Shown here: piece by piece, positions 7,360 through 14,445 of the stretch
Numbering within the stretch: position 1 is the stretch's first letter
How the letters are laid out: each line of letters begins with the position of its first letter
NCBI GenBank assembly: GCA_016207585.1
Contig: JACQPI010000223.1
Span: 1 to 20,939, forward strand
Direction: 5' to 3'
Length of the DNA stretch: 20,939 nt
Origin: Elusimicrobiota bacterium
GTDB lineage: Bacteria; Elusimicrobiota; Elusimicrobia; UBA1565; JACRDR01
Notes under the pieces: generated by a model
What the model was told of the DNA's origin: nothing
The model's database searches: none
What the model saw: the letters and a program-made list of their open reading frames with translations, nothing else
Position numbers and translations under genes: made by a program

Positions 7360-7388
7360 AGTCTAATAAACTTAACAGTTTGAATCAA
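7360..7388 (-). promoter_or_regulatory. Candidate promoter for the gene at 5975-7351
   Basis: The minus strand shows TTGATT (7388-7383), 17 bases, then TAGACT (7365-7360), within a locally AT-rich stretch between two GC-rich genes. Each hexamer matches consensus at four of six bases. The ATG begins eight bases after the -10, again implying a leaderless message. The evidence is modest by itself. Confidence 0.35.
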
Positions 7389-7397
7389 TTAGAAATT

Positions 7398-7428
7398 AGG
7401 ACCTAGGACCTAAACCGCCTTAGGACTT
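7398..7428. repeat. Short intergenic repeat of AGGACCT-type heptamers
   Basis: In the 91-base gap 7352-7442 the plus strand reads AGGACCT at 7398-7404 and again at 7405-7411, then AGGACTT at 7422-7428. TTAGG/CCTAA half-sites in this stretch can pair locally. It lies just after the stop of the DUF5693-like gene and before the next gene's promoter. It could serve as a weak terminator or binding site; there is no T-tract. Confidence 0.5.
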
Positions 7429-7442
7429 AAGCCCCTTGGCGA

Positions 7443-9344
7443 CTAGGCCCTTTGGCCGCGCAGATCGCGGAACATCTCCCACGCCCAAATCCCGGCCAGC
7501 GCCAGGCCGCCGCCCAGGACGAGGCCGAGGAGCGTCTGCCAAACCAGCGTGTGGTAGGGAATGCGCGCGTAACCGAAAATCCGCACGATCCCCGTCGGAG
7601 CGAACAGGCCGAGGAAAAGCCAGAATCGCGGGTCCCGGGCGGAGCTTTTCGGTTCGGCCTGGCCGAGCGAGTCGGCTTTGTCCATCCGATCCCGGATGTT
7701 GCGAAGCTGAAGCCAAAGCCCGATCGTCAAGCAGGGATAGCCCACGAGGACCTCCCGCCACCTCAGGCCCAGCCACCACAGCGGCTCGGGAAGGCTGCGC
7801 TGCCAGTCCAGGAGCGACGCAAGCCCGAAGCGCTGAAGCACGGCGCGCGGGAAGACCAAAAAACACGAGAAACACAGCAGAAATAGAAGCGTCGCCAAGC
7901 CGCGATACGTCACCGGCCTTAACCACCGCGCCGGCCACTCCTTCATCTCGTCCCCATACAAGGCCAAGAGGCCCAGCGCGAACGGCAGCAGAGTCGTCCA
8001 AACCGCCCAGGGAACCCCGATCAAACCGAGGCGCCAAAGCTCGAAAGCAAGCAGCGCGTATGCCGCGCTGGCGGCGATGATGGAACCCAAGACCGTCGCC
8101 GCCAGCGCGCCGGCGATTTCCGGGATCGGATCGGCTTCGGGCCAGCGCCGCGCCAGAGCCTCCTTGCGCAAGAACTGCAGGCCGCGCCGGATCGAGACGA
8201 GGACGCCGAAAACCGCGAGGACCGCCGCCACGCCGTAGCGCAGGAACGCGCCGATCCAAGACGCCGGCCCTCGGAGGCGGCCCGGTCCGGGATTCAACTC
8301 CAAGGACATGCCCCGTCCGCGCAGGGCCGTCGCGGTCGCGCGAAGCCCGTCGAGGTTGCGCTCCACGCCGAGTTCCGGGGCCAGATGCGCCACGACGAGC
8401 CGCGCGCCGCCGCCCAAGACGCGGCGCCATAACGGCGCCAAGCCTTCGCGAACGCGCACGTGCGCCGCCGAAAGAGCGGTCCCCTCCCATGCGCCCCACG
8501 ACCCGTATCCCCTCCACCCCTGAGGCGGGGAGAAGGCCAGGGCGGTCCGGCCTCTGAGCGCCACGGCCTCCAGGACGGCCTGCTCGCTCGCCGCGGGAAG
8601 AGGTTGCACTTCCTTGCCCGCGGTGCCAGGCGCATATTTCCCGCCTGGCGCCGCGGGAAATTGAAACGCCGGGCCCAGCCAGAAAACGGCCGGGCCGGAT
8701 ACCGAGACCTTCGGGGACGCCATCATCAGGAGGAGCTGCATTTCCGCCGGGGCGGCCGCGCCGATGACGGGCGTGAGCCCCATGCGCCGCGCCGAGCGCA
8801 TCGCCGCGGGATCGTAGCCGAGGGGAAGGGAACCGGGCTCGACCCCGTCGGGCAAGTTCAAAACATAGACGCCGCCGAAGCTCTGCGTCGAAATCCCGAA
8901 ACCCCAGGCCCGGGAGGCGAGCAGGAGGTGCTCGAAGAGCTCACGATCGCGCACCCACAACGCGTTGGAACGTAGAGGAGAACCGGGGGAAACCAACCCC
9001 GCCGCCGCCCATTTTTCGGACTCCGTCTTGGAGAGATGGAGGACCTCCCCCCGCGCGATCCAGCTCGACAGCCGTTGCGGCTCAAGGTAAACGGCCGAAA
9101 CGCCGATCGTCCGGGCCCGTTCCCATAGATCCTCGATAGGATACTCCGAGGCGCCGGCGGTCCGCTCCGCCTCGAGCGGATCAAGCGCCAGCATCACGGT
9201 TCGCGGCCGCCGCAGCGCGTCCAGAACGAGCAGGCCGACCACGGCGAACGCGGCCCCGACGAGCGTCGCGCCCGCCCACAGGCTTCGCGGCCGCCGCAGC
9301 CAACCCCAGAAACCCGACTTGGCGATGGGCGCAGACCCGCTCAT
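7443..9344 (-). CDS. DUF5693-like polytopic membrane protein; carries palindromic insert
   Basis: The 633-residue product has an N-terminal membrane anchor (about 22-44), an extracytoplasmic domain (about 50-365) and some seven or eight C-terminal membrane helices. The soluble part follows the DUF5693 pattern as I recall it: YPIEDLWERARTIGVSAVYLEPQRLSSWIARGEVLHL, then an SLPLGYDPAAMRSARRMGLTPV segment. The function of this family is not established, though members elsewhere lie near surface-polysaccharide genes. The ATG at 9344 overlaps the glgA stop (ATGA), so I chose it over upstream ATGs that would intrude far into glgA. Residues 231-252 come from the palindromic 69-bp element, placed after VFWLGPAFQFP and before SEQAVLEAVALRG, probably a loop. 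It closes the six-gene operon. Family assignment is moderate; the membrane topology is clear. Confidence 0.75.
   Translation of the reverse strand: MSGSAPIAKSGFWGWLRRPRSLWAGATLVGAAFAVVGLLVLDALRRPRTVMLALDPLEAERTAGASEYPIEDLWERARTIGVSAVYLEPQRLSSWIARGEVLHLSKTESEKWAAAGLVSPGSPLRSNALWVRDRELFEHLLLASRAWGFGISTQSFGGVYVLNLPDGVEPGSLPLGYDPAAMRSARRMGLTPVIGAAAPAEMQLLLMMASPKVSVSGPAVFWLGPAFQFPAAPGGKYAPGTAGKEVQPLPAASEQAVLEAVALRGRTALAFSPPQGWRGYGSWGAWEGTALSAAHVRVREGLAPLWRRVLGGGARLVVAHLAPELGVERNLDGLRATATALRGRGMSLELNPGPGRLRGPASWIGAFLRYGVAAVLAVFGVLVSIRRGLQFLRKEALARRWPEADPIPEIAGALAATVLGSIIAASAAYALLAFELWRLGLIGVPWAVWTTLLPFALGLLALYGDEMKEWPARWLRPVTYRGLATLLFLLCFSCFLVFPRAVLQRFGLASLLDWQRSLPEPLWWLGLRWREVLVGYPCLTIGLWLQLRNIRDRMDKADSLGQAEPKSSARDPRFWLFLGLFAPTGIVRIFGYARIPYHTLVWQTLLGLVLGGGLALAGIWAWEMFRDLRGQRA
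8588..8656. repeat. 69-bp palindromic element, copy 2, in frame inside the DUF5693-like gene
   Basis: It is identical to 6493-6561 except for one base (8638 T versus 6543 C), which changes Arg (AGA) to Lys (AAA) in the encoded peptide. Its main arms are 8618-8632 and 8642-8656. Orientation and reading phase are the same as in copy 1, giving AAPGGK followed by YAPGTAGKEVQPLPAA, residues 231-252 of the host. Identity stops abruptly at both ends, as expected of a discrete inserted unit. Confidence 0.9.
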
Positions 9345-10798
9345 GACGACGCGCCCGCCATCGCCCGGTATAGATCCGCGTACCGCGCGGCGGATTGCCG
9401 CCAGGAAAAATCCTGGGACATCGCGGCGGCGACCCGCGCCTTGCGCTCCGGGAGCCGGGCGCAAACCGAGAGCGCCCGCGTCATGGCGGCGGCCAGATCC
9501 TCGCGGGCGCACTTCGGCGCGACGAACCCGTTGGGCGGGCCGGGCGGGGAATCCTCCCGGACCGTATCGGCCAGGCCTCCGGTCCGGGTGACGACCGGAA
9601 GGGTTCCGTAGCGCATCGCGATCATCTGGCCGAGGCCGCAGGGCTCGAAACGGGACGGCATCAGGAACAGATCGGCGGCGGCGTAGATCCGGTGGGACAG
9701 CGCCTCATCGAAGCCGTTGCGCGTGCAGGCCGCTCCCGGGTGATCGCGGACGAGCTGCGCGTAGGCCTGCGCCAAGGCGGGATCGCCGGCTCCCAGCAGG
9801 ATCAACTCGGCGCCGCCCCGCGCCAAAATGTCCGCCACCACCTCCAGCGCGACATCGAGCCCTTTCTGGGAATCGAGCCTCGACACGACGCCGATGAGCG
9901 GGACGTTCGGTTTTCCCTTGAGGCCGCATTCCGCGCGAAGCGCCGCCTTATTGGCGGCCTTGCCGGCCGGGGCGCCGTCCGCGTCGTAGGCCCGCGCCAA
10001 AAATTGGTCCGTTTCCGGGTTCCATATTTCCACGTCGATCCCGTTGAGGATCCCGCGCAGTTCGGCCCGGCGGTGCTTCAGGATGCCCTCCATCCCGCGG
10101 CCGAATTCGGGAGAGGACTGTATCTCCTGGGCGTAGGTCGGACTTACGGTCGTCAGGGCGTCGGCGAAGACGAGGCCCGCCTTCAGGAAATTGAAGCCGC
10201 CGTAATATTCCAGCCGGTCGGGAGTGAAATCGACCCAACCGAACCCGGCCAGGAACAACGCGTCCTTGGAAAACATTCCCTGATAGGCGATGTTATGGAT
10301 CGTCAGGAGGCTCTTGGCCTTGGCGTAGAACGCGTCGATCTGGTAGAGGGTCTTCAGATAGGCCGGGATCAAGGCCGTCTGCCAATCGTGGCAATGGACG
10401 ACGTCCGGCTTGAACCCCACGAACTTCGCTCCCTCCAGGACGGCCCGGCAGAAGAAGATGAAGCGCTCGTCGTTGTCGTCGTAATCCTTGCCGCCCGCCT
10501 GGTAGAGGCCTTCGCGCGCGAAATATTTCGGGCATTGGATGAAGTAGACCGTGACGGCCCCCCATGAGGCGGTCGACAGCGTCGCCGGCACCAACTCATG
10601 GCCGATGGGAACCCAGTAGCGCCCTGGAACCGCCTTGAGAGGGAAAGACCCTCCTTCGATCGCCCGGTAGCTCGGCAGGAATAGGCACACGCCGTGGCCC
10701 AGCCGGGCTACGCTCTGGGAGAGGGCTCCCGCCACGTCCGCCAGCCCCCCCGTCTTGCAGAAAGGGACCATTTCGCTGGCGGCCACGAGAATGTTCAT
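9341..10798 (-). CDS. glgA: Glycogen/starch synthase (GT5)
   Basis: GlgA extends alpha-1,4-glucan chains from ADP-glucose in the cytoplasm. At 485 residues it has family length, with the N-terminal starch synthase catalytic domain opening MNILVAASEMVPFCKTGGLADV, where Lys15 in KTGGL is the ADP-glucose-binding lysine. DVVHCHDWQTALIP and LLTIHNIAYQG follow. The C-terminal GT-B half has IGVVSRLDSQKGLD and MPSRFEPCGLGQMIAMRYGT, including the catalytic Glu of the FEPCGL motif. The start overlaps the scpB stop and its stop overlaps the next gene, both as ATGA. Its place between chromosome-segregation genes and a membrane protein does not indicate a dedicated glycogen operon; no glgC or glgB is present. 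Confidence 0.96.
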   Translation of the reverse strand: MNILVAASEMVPFCKTGGLADVAGALSQSVARLGHGVCLFLPSYRAIEGGSFPLKAVPGRYWVPIGHELVPATLSTASWGAVTVYFIQCPKYFAREGLYQAGGKDYDDNDERFIFFCRAVLEGAKFVGFKPDVVHCHDWQTALIPAYLKTLYQIDAFYAKAKSLLTIHNIAYQGMFSKDALFLAGFGWVDFTPDRLEYYGGFNFLKAGLVFADALTTVSPTYAQEIQSSPEFGRGMEGILKHRRAELRGILNGIDVEIWNPETDQFLARAYDADGAPAGKAANKAALRAECGLKGKPNVPLIGVVSRLDSQKGLDVALEVVADILARGGAELILLGAGDPALAQAYAQLVRDHPGAACTRNGFDEALSHRIYAAADLFLMPSRFEPCGLGQMIAMRYGTLPVVTRTGGLADTVREDSPPGPPNGFVAPKCAREDLAAAMTRALSVCARLPERKARVAAAMSQDFSWRQSAARYADLYRAMAGASS

Positions 10799-11352
10799 GG
10801 GCCGGGCAGGGTGGCCGAGAACTGCTCCAACGGCGGCAGCTCCGAAAGGCCCTTGAGGCCGAAAAGCCTAAGGAATTCAGGAGTCGTCCCGTAAAGAAGC
10901 GGCCGGCCGACCGTCTCGCGCCGGCCCACCACCCGCACCAGGCGCTTGTCCAAGAGCGTCTCGAGCGCCGCGATGACCTCGACCCCGCGGATTTCCTCGA
11001 TCTCGGCGCGCGTGATCGGCTGTTTATAGGCGATGATGGACAAGGTCTCGAGCGCCGCGGCGGACAGGCGCATCGTCGTGCGCTCGGTGTAGAGCCGGCG
11101 CACGAAGGGAGCGTACTCCGAGCGGCTCGCCATCTGGAAACCGTCGGCGATCTCGACGATCTGGACCGCCGAGCCGCGTTCCTCGTATTCCCGGCGCAGT
11201 TCCTGCACGGCGCCGATCACCGTGTCGTAGTCTTCCTCTTCTAAAATTTCCGAGATCCGCTTGAGTCCCAGCGGCTGATCGGTGATGAAGAGGAGCGTTT
11301 CGACGGCTTTCTTCAGCCGCTGCAGGTCTTGGGGCGCGGTATCCGTGTTCAT
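10795..11352 (-). CDS. scpB: ScpB, segregation and condensation protein B
   Basis: ScpB dimers bind ScpA and, with Smc, form the condensin-like complex that organises and segregates the chromosome. The 185-residue protein carries the two winged-helix domains typical of ScpB: LKKAVETLLFITDQPLGLKRISEIL at about residues 10-35, then RLSAAALETLSIIAYKQPITRAEIEEIRGV and VGRRETVGRPLLYGTTPEFLRLFGL, the family's hallmark strings. I start it at the ATG at 11352, which overlaps the scpA stop by one base (TGATG) and has GAGGAGG seven bases upstream, instead of the longer frame that begins 14 codons earlier inside scpA. It overlaps glgA downstream as ATGA. Confidence 0.95.
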   Translation of the reverse strand: MNTDTAPQDLQRLKKAVETLLFITDQPLGLKRISEILEEEDYDTVIGAVQELRREYEERGSAVQIVEIADGFQMASRSEYAPFVRRLYTERTTMRLSAAALETLSIIAYKQPITRAEIEEIRGVEVIAALETLLDKRLVRVVGRRETVGRPLLYGTTPEFLRLFGLKGLSELPPLEQFSATLPGP

Positions 11353-12119
11353 CAAGAGGCCTCCTCGGAGTGCGCCGATTCTCCCTCCGGCCAAAGCCCA
11401 GTGACGGGAGCGGACGGCGGCTCTTTTTTATAAATGAGAATTTCGGAAAAGGGAGCTTCCTGCCGGGCGAACGCCTTCTGCAGCTTGATGAGCTCCAGGA
11501 GGGCCAAAAAACAGCTCAGGATCGCCAGGCGGCGCGTCTCGCCCTGGAAGATCTCCCTGAAAGCGACGTAAGGCCTCTGCGCCAAAAGCCGAAGTATCTT
11601 CTCGATCTTTTCCTCGACCGGGAACTGCTCCCCCATCACGACCATCCCGCGGTCCTCGGCCGAGTCGAGGATTTCCCTCAACGTCGACAGAAGCTCGAAC
11701 ATGCTGACGCGCAGCGTCTTCTCGTCATCGGAAAAGAAGGGCGCCCCGCGGTAGAACACTCCCTTGAAATTCTCGGCGCGCTCCTCCAGGAATCGCGCCG
11801 CCCCCTTGAACCGCTGATATTCCAGGAGCTTGCTGACCAGCTCACGGCGCGGGTCGGGCCCCTCCTCCGGCTCGGCCCCATGGGAAGGGAGCAGCATCTG
11901 CGCCTTGATCTGCATTAAAGTGGACGCCATGACGAGGAACTCCCCGGCCGCCTCCAGGTTGAGGTCCTTCATCAGCTCGATGGTGCTCAAGTACTCCCGA
12001 GTGATCTCCGAGATCGGGATGTTGTAGATGTCCAGATCGCTTTTCCGGATAAGATACAGCAGCAGGTCGAGAGGGCCCTCGAACACCTCGAGATGCACTT
12101 CATATGTTTCAGAGCTCAT
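11352..12119 (-). CDS. scpA: ScpA, segregation and condensation protein A (kleisin)
   Basis: ScpA is the kleisin that bridges the heads of the Smc dimer and holds ScpB. The 255-residue protein begins MSSETYEVHLEVFEGPLDLL followed by LYLIRKSDLDIYNIPISEIT, the diagnostic N-terminal Smc-neck-binding region, and continues EFLVMASTLMQIKAQMLLP. The C-terminal winged helix contains FLALLELIKLQKAFARQE with ILIYKK, also typical. The ATG at 12119 overlaps the trpS stop (ATGA); longer in-frame starts inside trpS are not credible. Gene order trpS-scpA-scpB, often with an M50 protease before it, recurs in several bacterial phyla. Confidence 0.95.
   Translation of the reverse strand: MSSETYEVHLEVFEGPLDLLLYLIRKSDLDIYNIPISEITREYLSTIELMKDLNLEAAGEFLVMASTLMQIKAQMLLPSHGAEPEEGPDPRRELVSKLLEYQRFKGAARFLEERAENFKGVFYRGAPFFSDDEKTLRVSMFELLSTLREILDSAEDRGMVVMGEQFPVEEKIEKILRLLAQRPYVAFREIFQGETRRLAILSCFLALLELIKLQKAFARQEAPFSEILIYKKEPPSAPVTGLWPEGESAHSEEAS
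11360..11366 (-). promoter_or_regulatory. Shine-Dalgarno that decides the scpB start
   Basis: The minus strand reads GAGGAGG seven bases before the scpB ATG (11352), inside the last codons of scpA. It fixes the start at MNTDT and suggests coupled re-initiation at the TGATG junction. Confidence 0.6.
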
Positions 12120-13237
12120 GATAGATGCATCGCCTTGCGGACTCGTTCCATGGTTTTTTCGGCGACCTCCCGCGCCTTGCGGCTGCCCTCGACCCAAATT
12201 TCCTCGACGAGACCTTCTTCGCGGCCGTAGCGCTCGCGCGCCTGCCGGAAGCTCTCGAATGAAGGCTCTAGAGAGCCCAACAGGTCCCGTTTGCACGCCA
12301 CGCACCCGATTTTCCCGTCGCGGCACTCCTGCCCGCGCCGCTCGGCGTAGCCGCTGTAGAGCTTGTGCAGCGCGAATACGACGCAGCCCGGCTGGTTTTC
12401 CGCGCACGGCTCCGGATGGCCGGGATCATCGGCGCGGAGCTTGGTCGGATCGGTGTACATCGCCATCGCCTTGGACGCGAGCGTCCGGGGCGTTTCCAAA
12501 AGTTCCACCGCGTTGCCGTACGATTTCGACATCTTGCGGCCGTCGACGCCCGGAATCTTGGGGGTCGGCGTGAGGAGCGCCTGTGGCTCGGCCAGGACGG
12601 GGCCGTAGAAGGCATTGAACCGCCGCGCGATCTCGCGCGAGAGCTCGACGTGGGGCAGCTGATCCTGGCCCACGGGGACCAGTTCACCGCCGTAAAGCAA
12701 AATGTCGGCAGCCTGCAGGACCGGGTAGCCCAAAAATCCGTGCGTACGCAAGGCCTGCTCGCCCGCTTCCTGTTCCGCGACCGCGGCAGCGGCGCTCTTG
12801 CCGGCAAGCCCCTCGGCGGCCCGCGACAGCTTCGTCTTGGAAAGCTCCTGGAGCTGCTCCTTCCAGGTCGGGTTGTTCTCGAGCCAGGAGAGCGGCGTGA
12901 TCATCGAAAGCAGGAGGGCCAGCTCCGCGTGCTGCGGCACGCTCGACTGCTTGAAGATCAGGCACCGCTCGGGATCGATCCCCGCCGCGAGCCAATCCAG
13001 CGCCATCTCGCGGATGTTCTCCTGCAGAAGGCGCGTATCCTCGTAACCGGTCGTCAGCATGTGCCAGTCGACGACCGCGAAATGGCACCGGTACTCCGGC
13101 CGGCCTTGGCCGTCGCGGCGATTCTGCAGGTCAACCCAATTCTTCAAGGCGCCCCAGTAGTTCCCCAAGTGCAGGCGCCCGGTGGGGCGCATCCCGGACA
13201 TGACGAGGCGCGGGGAAGCCGGAGGGCCGCCCGTCAT
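12116..13237 (-). CDS. trpS: Tryptophanyl-tRNA synthetase with Cys-rich (possible 4Fe-4S) C-terminal region
   Basis: TrpRS charges tRNA-Trp. The 373-residue class I enzyme has the HIGH-type motif HLGN (23-26), the FKQSSVPQHAEL segment, ADILLYGGELVPVGQDQLPHVELSR split over about 177-201, and KMSKS (235-239). It is some 30-40 residues longer than typical bacterial TrpRS. One part of the excess is an Ala-rich insert (about 133-163); another is a Cys-rich region with Cys285, Cys305, Cys312 and Cys315, that is C-x19-C-x6-C-x2-C, plus Cys278. Thermotoga TrpRS has a related C-x22-C-x6-C-x2-C motif binding a 4Fe-4S cluster near the anticodon-recognition region, so cluster binding here is plausible. 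The ATG at 13237 overlaps the upstream protease stop (ATGA); a frame reaching 13663 is an artefact. Function is certain; cluster binding is inferred. Confidence 0.97.
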   Translation of the reverse strand: MTGGPPASPRLVMSGMRPTGRLHLGNYWGALKNWVDLQNRRDGQGRPEYRCHFAVVDWHMLTTGYEDTRLLQENIREMALDWLAAGIDPERCLIFKQSSVPQHAELALLLSMITPLSWLENNPTWKEQLQELSKTKLSRAAEGLAGKSAAAAVAEQEAGEQALRTHGFLGYPVLQAADILLYGGELVPVGQDQLPHVELSREIARRFNAFYGPVLAEPQALLTPTPKIPGVDGRKMSKSYGNAVELLETPRTLASKAMAMYTDPTKLRADDPGHPEPCAENQPGCVVFALHKLYSGYAERRGQECRDGKIGCVACKRDLLGSLEPSFESFRQARERYGREEGLVEEIWVEGSRKAREVAEKTMERVRKAMHLS

Positions 13238-13866
13238 AAGAGCCCGATGCGCGAAAACGCCTCCAGGATGAAGCGGGACGGAACCACCACCCAGGAGTTG
13301 ACCAGCCGCGTCATGATGAGAAACATCAGGATGAACATCCCGTAGGGAATATGCCGCTCGTAGCGCCCCCGCCACGGCTCGGGGAGGAGATTCGAGAGGA
13401 CTTGGGATCCGTCCAAGGGATGAATCGGCAGGAGATTGAAAAACGCCAGGAAGAGGTTGATATTGACCGCGAAAATCAGGGCGTCCAGGAGAGTCTGCTG
13501 GAAGGCGCCGCCGAACGCCGCGGCCAACGACACCAACTTGAACAAAACGGCCGCCGTTAAAGCCATCGTCAGATTGGAGCCCGGCCCCACCAGCGCCACC
13601 TGCAGCAGGTCCCGACGAGGGTGGTTCAGCCGATGCGCGCTGACAGGCACCGGCTTGGCCCACGCGAACATCGGCAGATGGGCCAGGTAGCAGAAGAGGG
13701 GAAGCATCACCGTGCCGAAGGGGTCTATGTGGGGGATGGGGTTCAAGGTCAGGCGTCCCATGCGCTCGGCGGTGTCGTCCCCCTTGAAATAGGCGACGAT
13801 CCCATGTGCCAGCTCATGAACGACCACCGCGAAGAAAAGAATGGGCAGCTGGACGATCCATTCCAC
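13234..13866 (-). CDS. Site-2 protease-like M50 family intramembrane metalloprotease
   Basis: The 210-residue protein is almost wholly membrane-embedded. HELAH (17-21) in the first helix supplies two zinc ligands and the catalytic Glu18. NLLPIHPLDG supplies the third ligand, Asp152. LNPIPHIDPFGT (41-52) is characteristic of the compact S2P group lacking PDZ and CBS domains. Its substrates are unknown; family members cleave transmembrane segments of anti-sigma factors or other membrane proteins. The start codon is GTG (13866), chosen because it directly precedes the first helix and HELAH; eight bases upstream lies a strong -10 box, with no Shine-Dalgarno. It heads the six-gene operon and overlaps trpS as ATGA. 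A compact S2P gene before trpS-scpA-scpB is a common arrangement, so the neighbours do not reveal its substrate. Confidence 0.93.
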   Translation of the reverse strand: MEWIVQLPILFFAVVVHELAHGIVAYFKGDDTAERMGRLTLNPIPHIDPFGTVMLPLFCYLAHLPMFAWAKPVPVSAHRLNHPRRDLLQVALVGPGSNLTMALTAAVLFKLVSLAAAFGGAFQQTLLDALIFAVNINLFLAFFNLLPIHPLDGSQVLSNLLPEPWRGRYERHIPYGMFILMFLIMTRLVNSWVVVPSRFILEAFSRIGLL

Positions 13867-13874
13867 CGCCGTAT

Positions 13875-13902
13875 TTTATATGTTTCCCGTCGAAGGGGTC
13901 AA
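13875..13902 (-). promoter_or_regulatory. Candidate sigma70 promoter of the M50-trpS-scpAB-glgA operon
   Basis: The minus strand shows TTGACC (13902-13897), 16 bases and TATAAA (13880-13875); the overlapping TAAAAT two bases later is an alternative -10. Each hexamer matches five of six consensus bases. The box lies in the 41-base gap after the DUF5665-like gene, and the GTG start is eight bases downstream, so transcription would begin at or beside the start codon. Confidence 0.6.
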
Positions 13903-13907
13903 CGAGT

Positions 13908-14210
13908 TTAAGGCCGCATGCGGCCGAGCTGCGCCATCTGCTTCTGGACTTCCGCGATGAACTCCGCGAGGTAGGTTCCGACGAGCGGCAGGTTGACCGC
14001 ATGGGCGACGACCTTGTAGGCAACCACCACGACGGCTCCGGCGAGAGGCCCGACTCCCAGCGCGAAGCCCAGGCCCCGGGAGACTCCCGCCAGGAAGTTC
14101 AGCCAGGCGATCCTCCATGGGTTGCTCAAAATTTCCGCCATCCACAGCAGCTCGGTCGGGCGCGCCGGATGCATCGGGACGATCTTTTCGGGGGCGTCTT
14201 CCTGGGACAT
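13908..14210 (-). CDS. Small DUF5665-like membrane protein
   Basis: The 100-residue product has a short polar N-terminus, a conserved-looking segment NPWRIAWLNFLAGVSRGLG (about 30-48), one or two membrane helices (about 48-75) and a C-terminal NLPLVGTYLAEFIAEVQKQ. This matches the DUF5665 pattern as I remember it, especially LNF-AG-xRG-G and the NLP-x-G-x-x-AE ending. The function of the family is unknown. An AAGGAG Shine-Dalgarno sits four bases before the ATG. The last codons contain a perfect 14-base palindrome, GGCCGCATGCGGCC (13912-13925), which might fold at the transcript end but has no T-run after it. The gene is flanked by the long non-coding stretch upstream and by the M50 promoter downstream, so it may be its own unit. 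Confidence 0.75.
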   Translation of the reverse strand: MSQEDAPEKIVPMHPARPTELLWMAEILSNPWRIAWLNFLAGVSRGLGFALGVGPLAGAVVVVAYKVVAHAVNLPLVGTYLAEFIAEVQKQMAQLGRMRP

Positions 14211-14214
14211 AGCG

Positions 14215-14220
14215 CTCCTT
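14215..14220 (-). promoter_or_regulatory. Shine-Dalgarno of the DUF5665-like gene
   Basis: The minus strand has AAGGAG four bases before the ATG at 14210. It shows that this gene, unlike some neighbours, is translated from a leadered message. Confidence 0.6.
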
Positions 14221-14261
14221 CAGCGGCTTCGTTGTACCATATCTCCCGGCTCCCGCTCCAG

Positions 14262-14295
14262 ACTTGAAATCGCGATTTCTATTGACATGTCAAGT
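14262..14295. promoter_or_regulatory. Nested perfect palindromes, possible operator
   Basis: Within 34 bases are GAAATCGCGATTTC (14266-14279), TTGACATGTCAA (14282-14293) and an outer pair ACTTGA / TCAAGT (14262-14267, 14290-14295). The second contains the -35-like TTGACA on both strands, but no convincing -10 follows on either. The position, about 55-85 bases before the DUF5665-like gene, suits a regulator binding site. No regulator gene is nearby. Confidence 0.5.
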
Positions 14296-14348
14296 AATGC
14301 CGCTCCAACTCCACGGCACTGACGCTTATTTTCGCGCCCCGCATACCG

Positions 14349-14366
14349 ACTATGGCCGGCCATAGT
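14349..14366. repeat. Perfect 18-base palindrome in the non-coding stretch
   Basis: ACTATGGCC is followed directly by its reverse complement GGCCATAGT. It is the longest gap-free palindrome I found in the window. It sits in the 324-base non-coding stretch 14211-14534. There is no T-run on either side, so a simple intrinsic terminator is not supported. Confidence 0.7.
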
Positions 14367-14445
14367 TCCGGCTACGCCACATAAGCCCCCGTCCGCGCAG
14401 GCGTCCAGGAATCCTAAAATTTCTACGGCAAATTGTTACCGCGCT

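Noticed and set aside
9345..9512. N-terminal extension of the DUF5693-like gene into glgA
   Set aside because: The extension is Arg/Gly-rich shadow of glgA; the membrane anchor begins after the ATG at 9344.
9395..10567. 390-codon plus-strand frame opposite glgA
   Set aside because: GlgA motifs on the minus strand are unambiguous; the opposite frame is a codon-bias shadow.
12120..12407. N-terminal extension of scpA into trpS
   Set aside because: ScpA homologues begin close to YEVHLEVFEGPLDLL, and ATGA overlap at 12119 gives a normal length.
13238..13663. N-terminal extension of trpS
   Set aside because: It would overlap the whole M50 protease in another frame; the ATGA junction at 13237 and the usual TrpRS N-terminus fix the start.
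14265..14293. Sigma70 promoter using TTGACA in the 12-base palindrome
   Set aside because: No -10-like hexamer occurs 16-18 bases downstream on either strand (minus strand reads ATTTCA), so I report only the palindromes.
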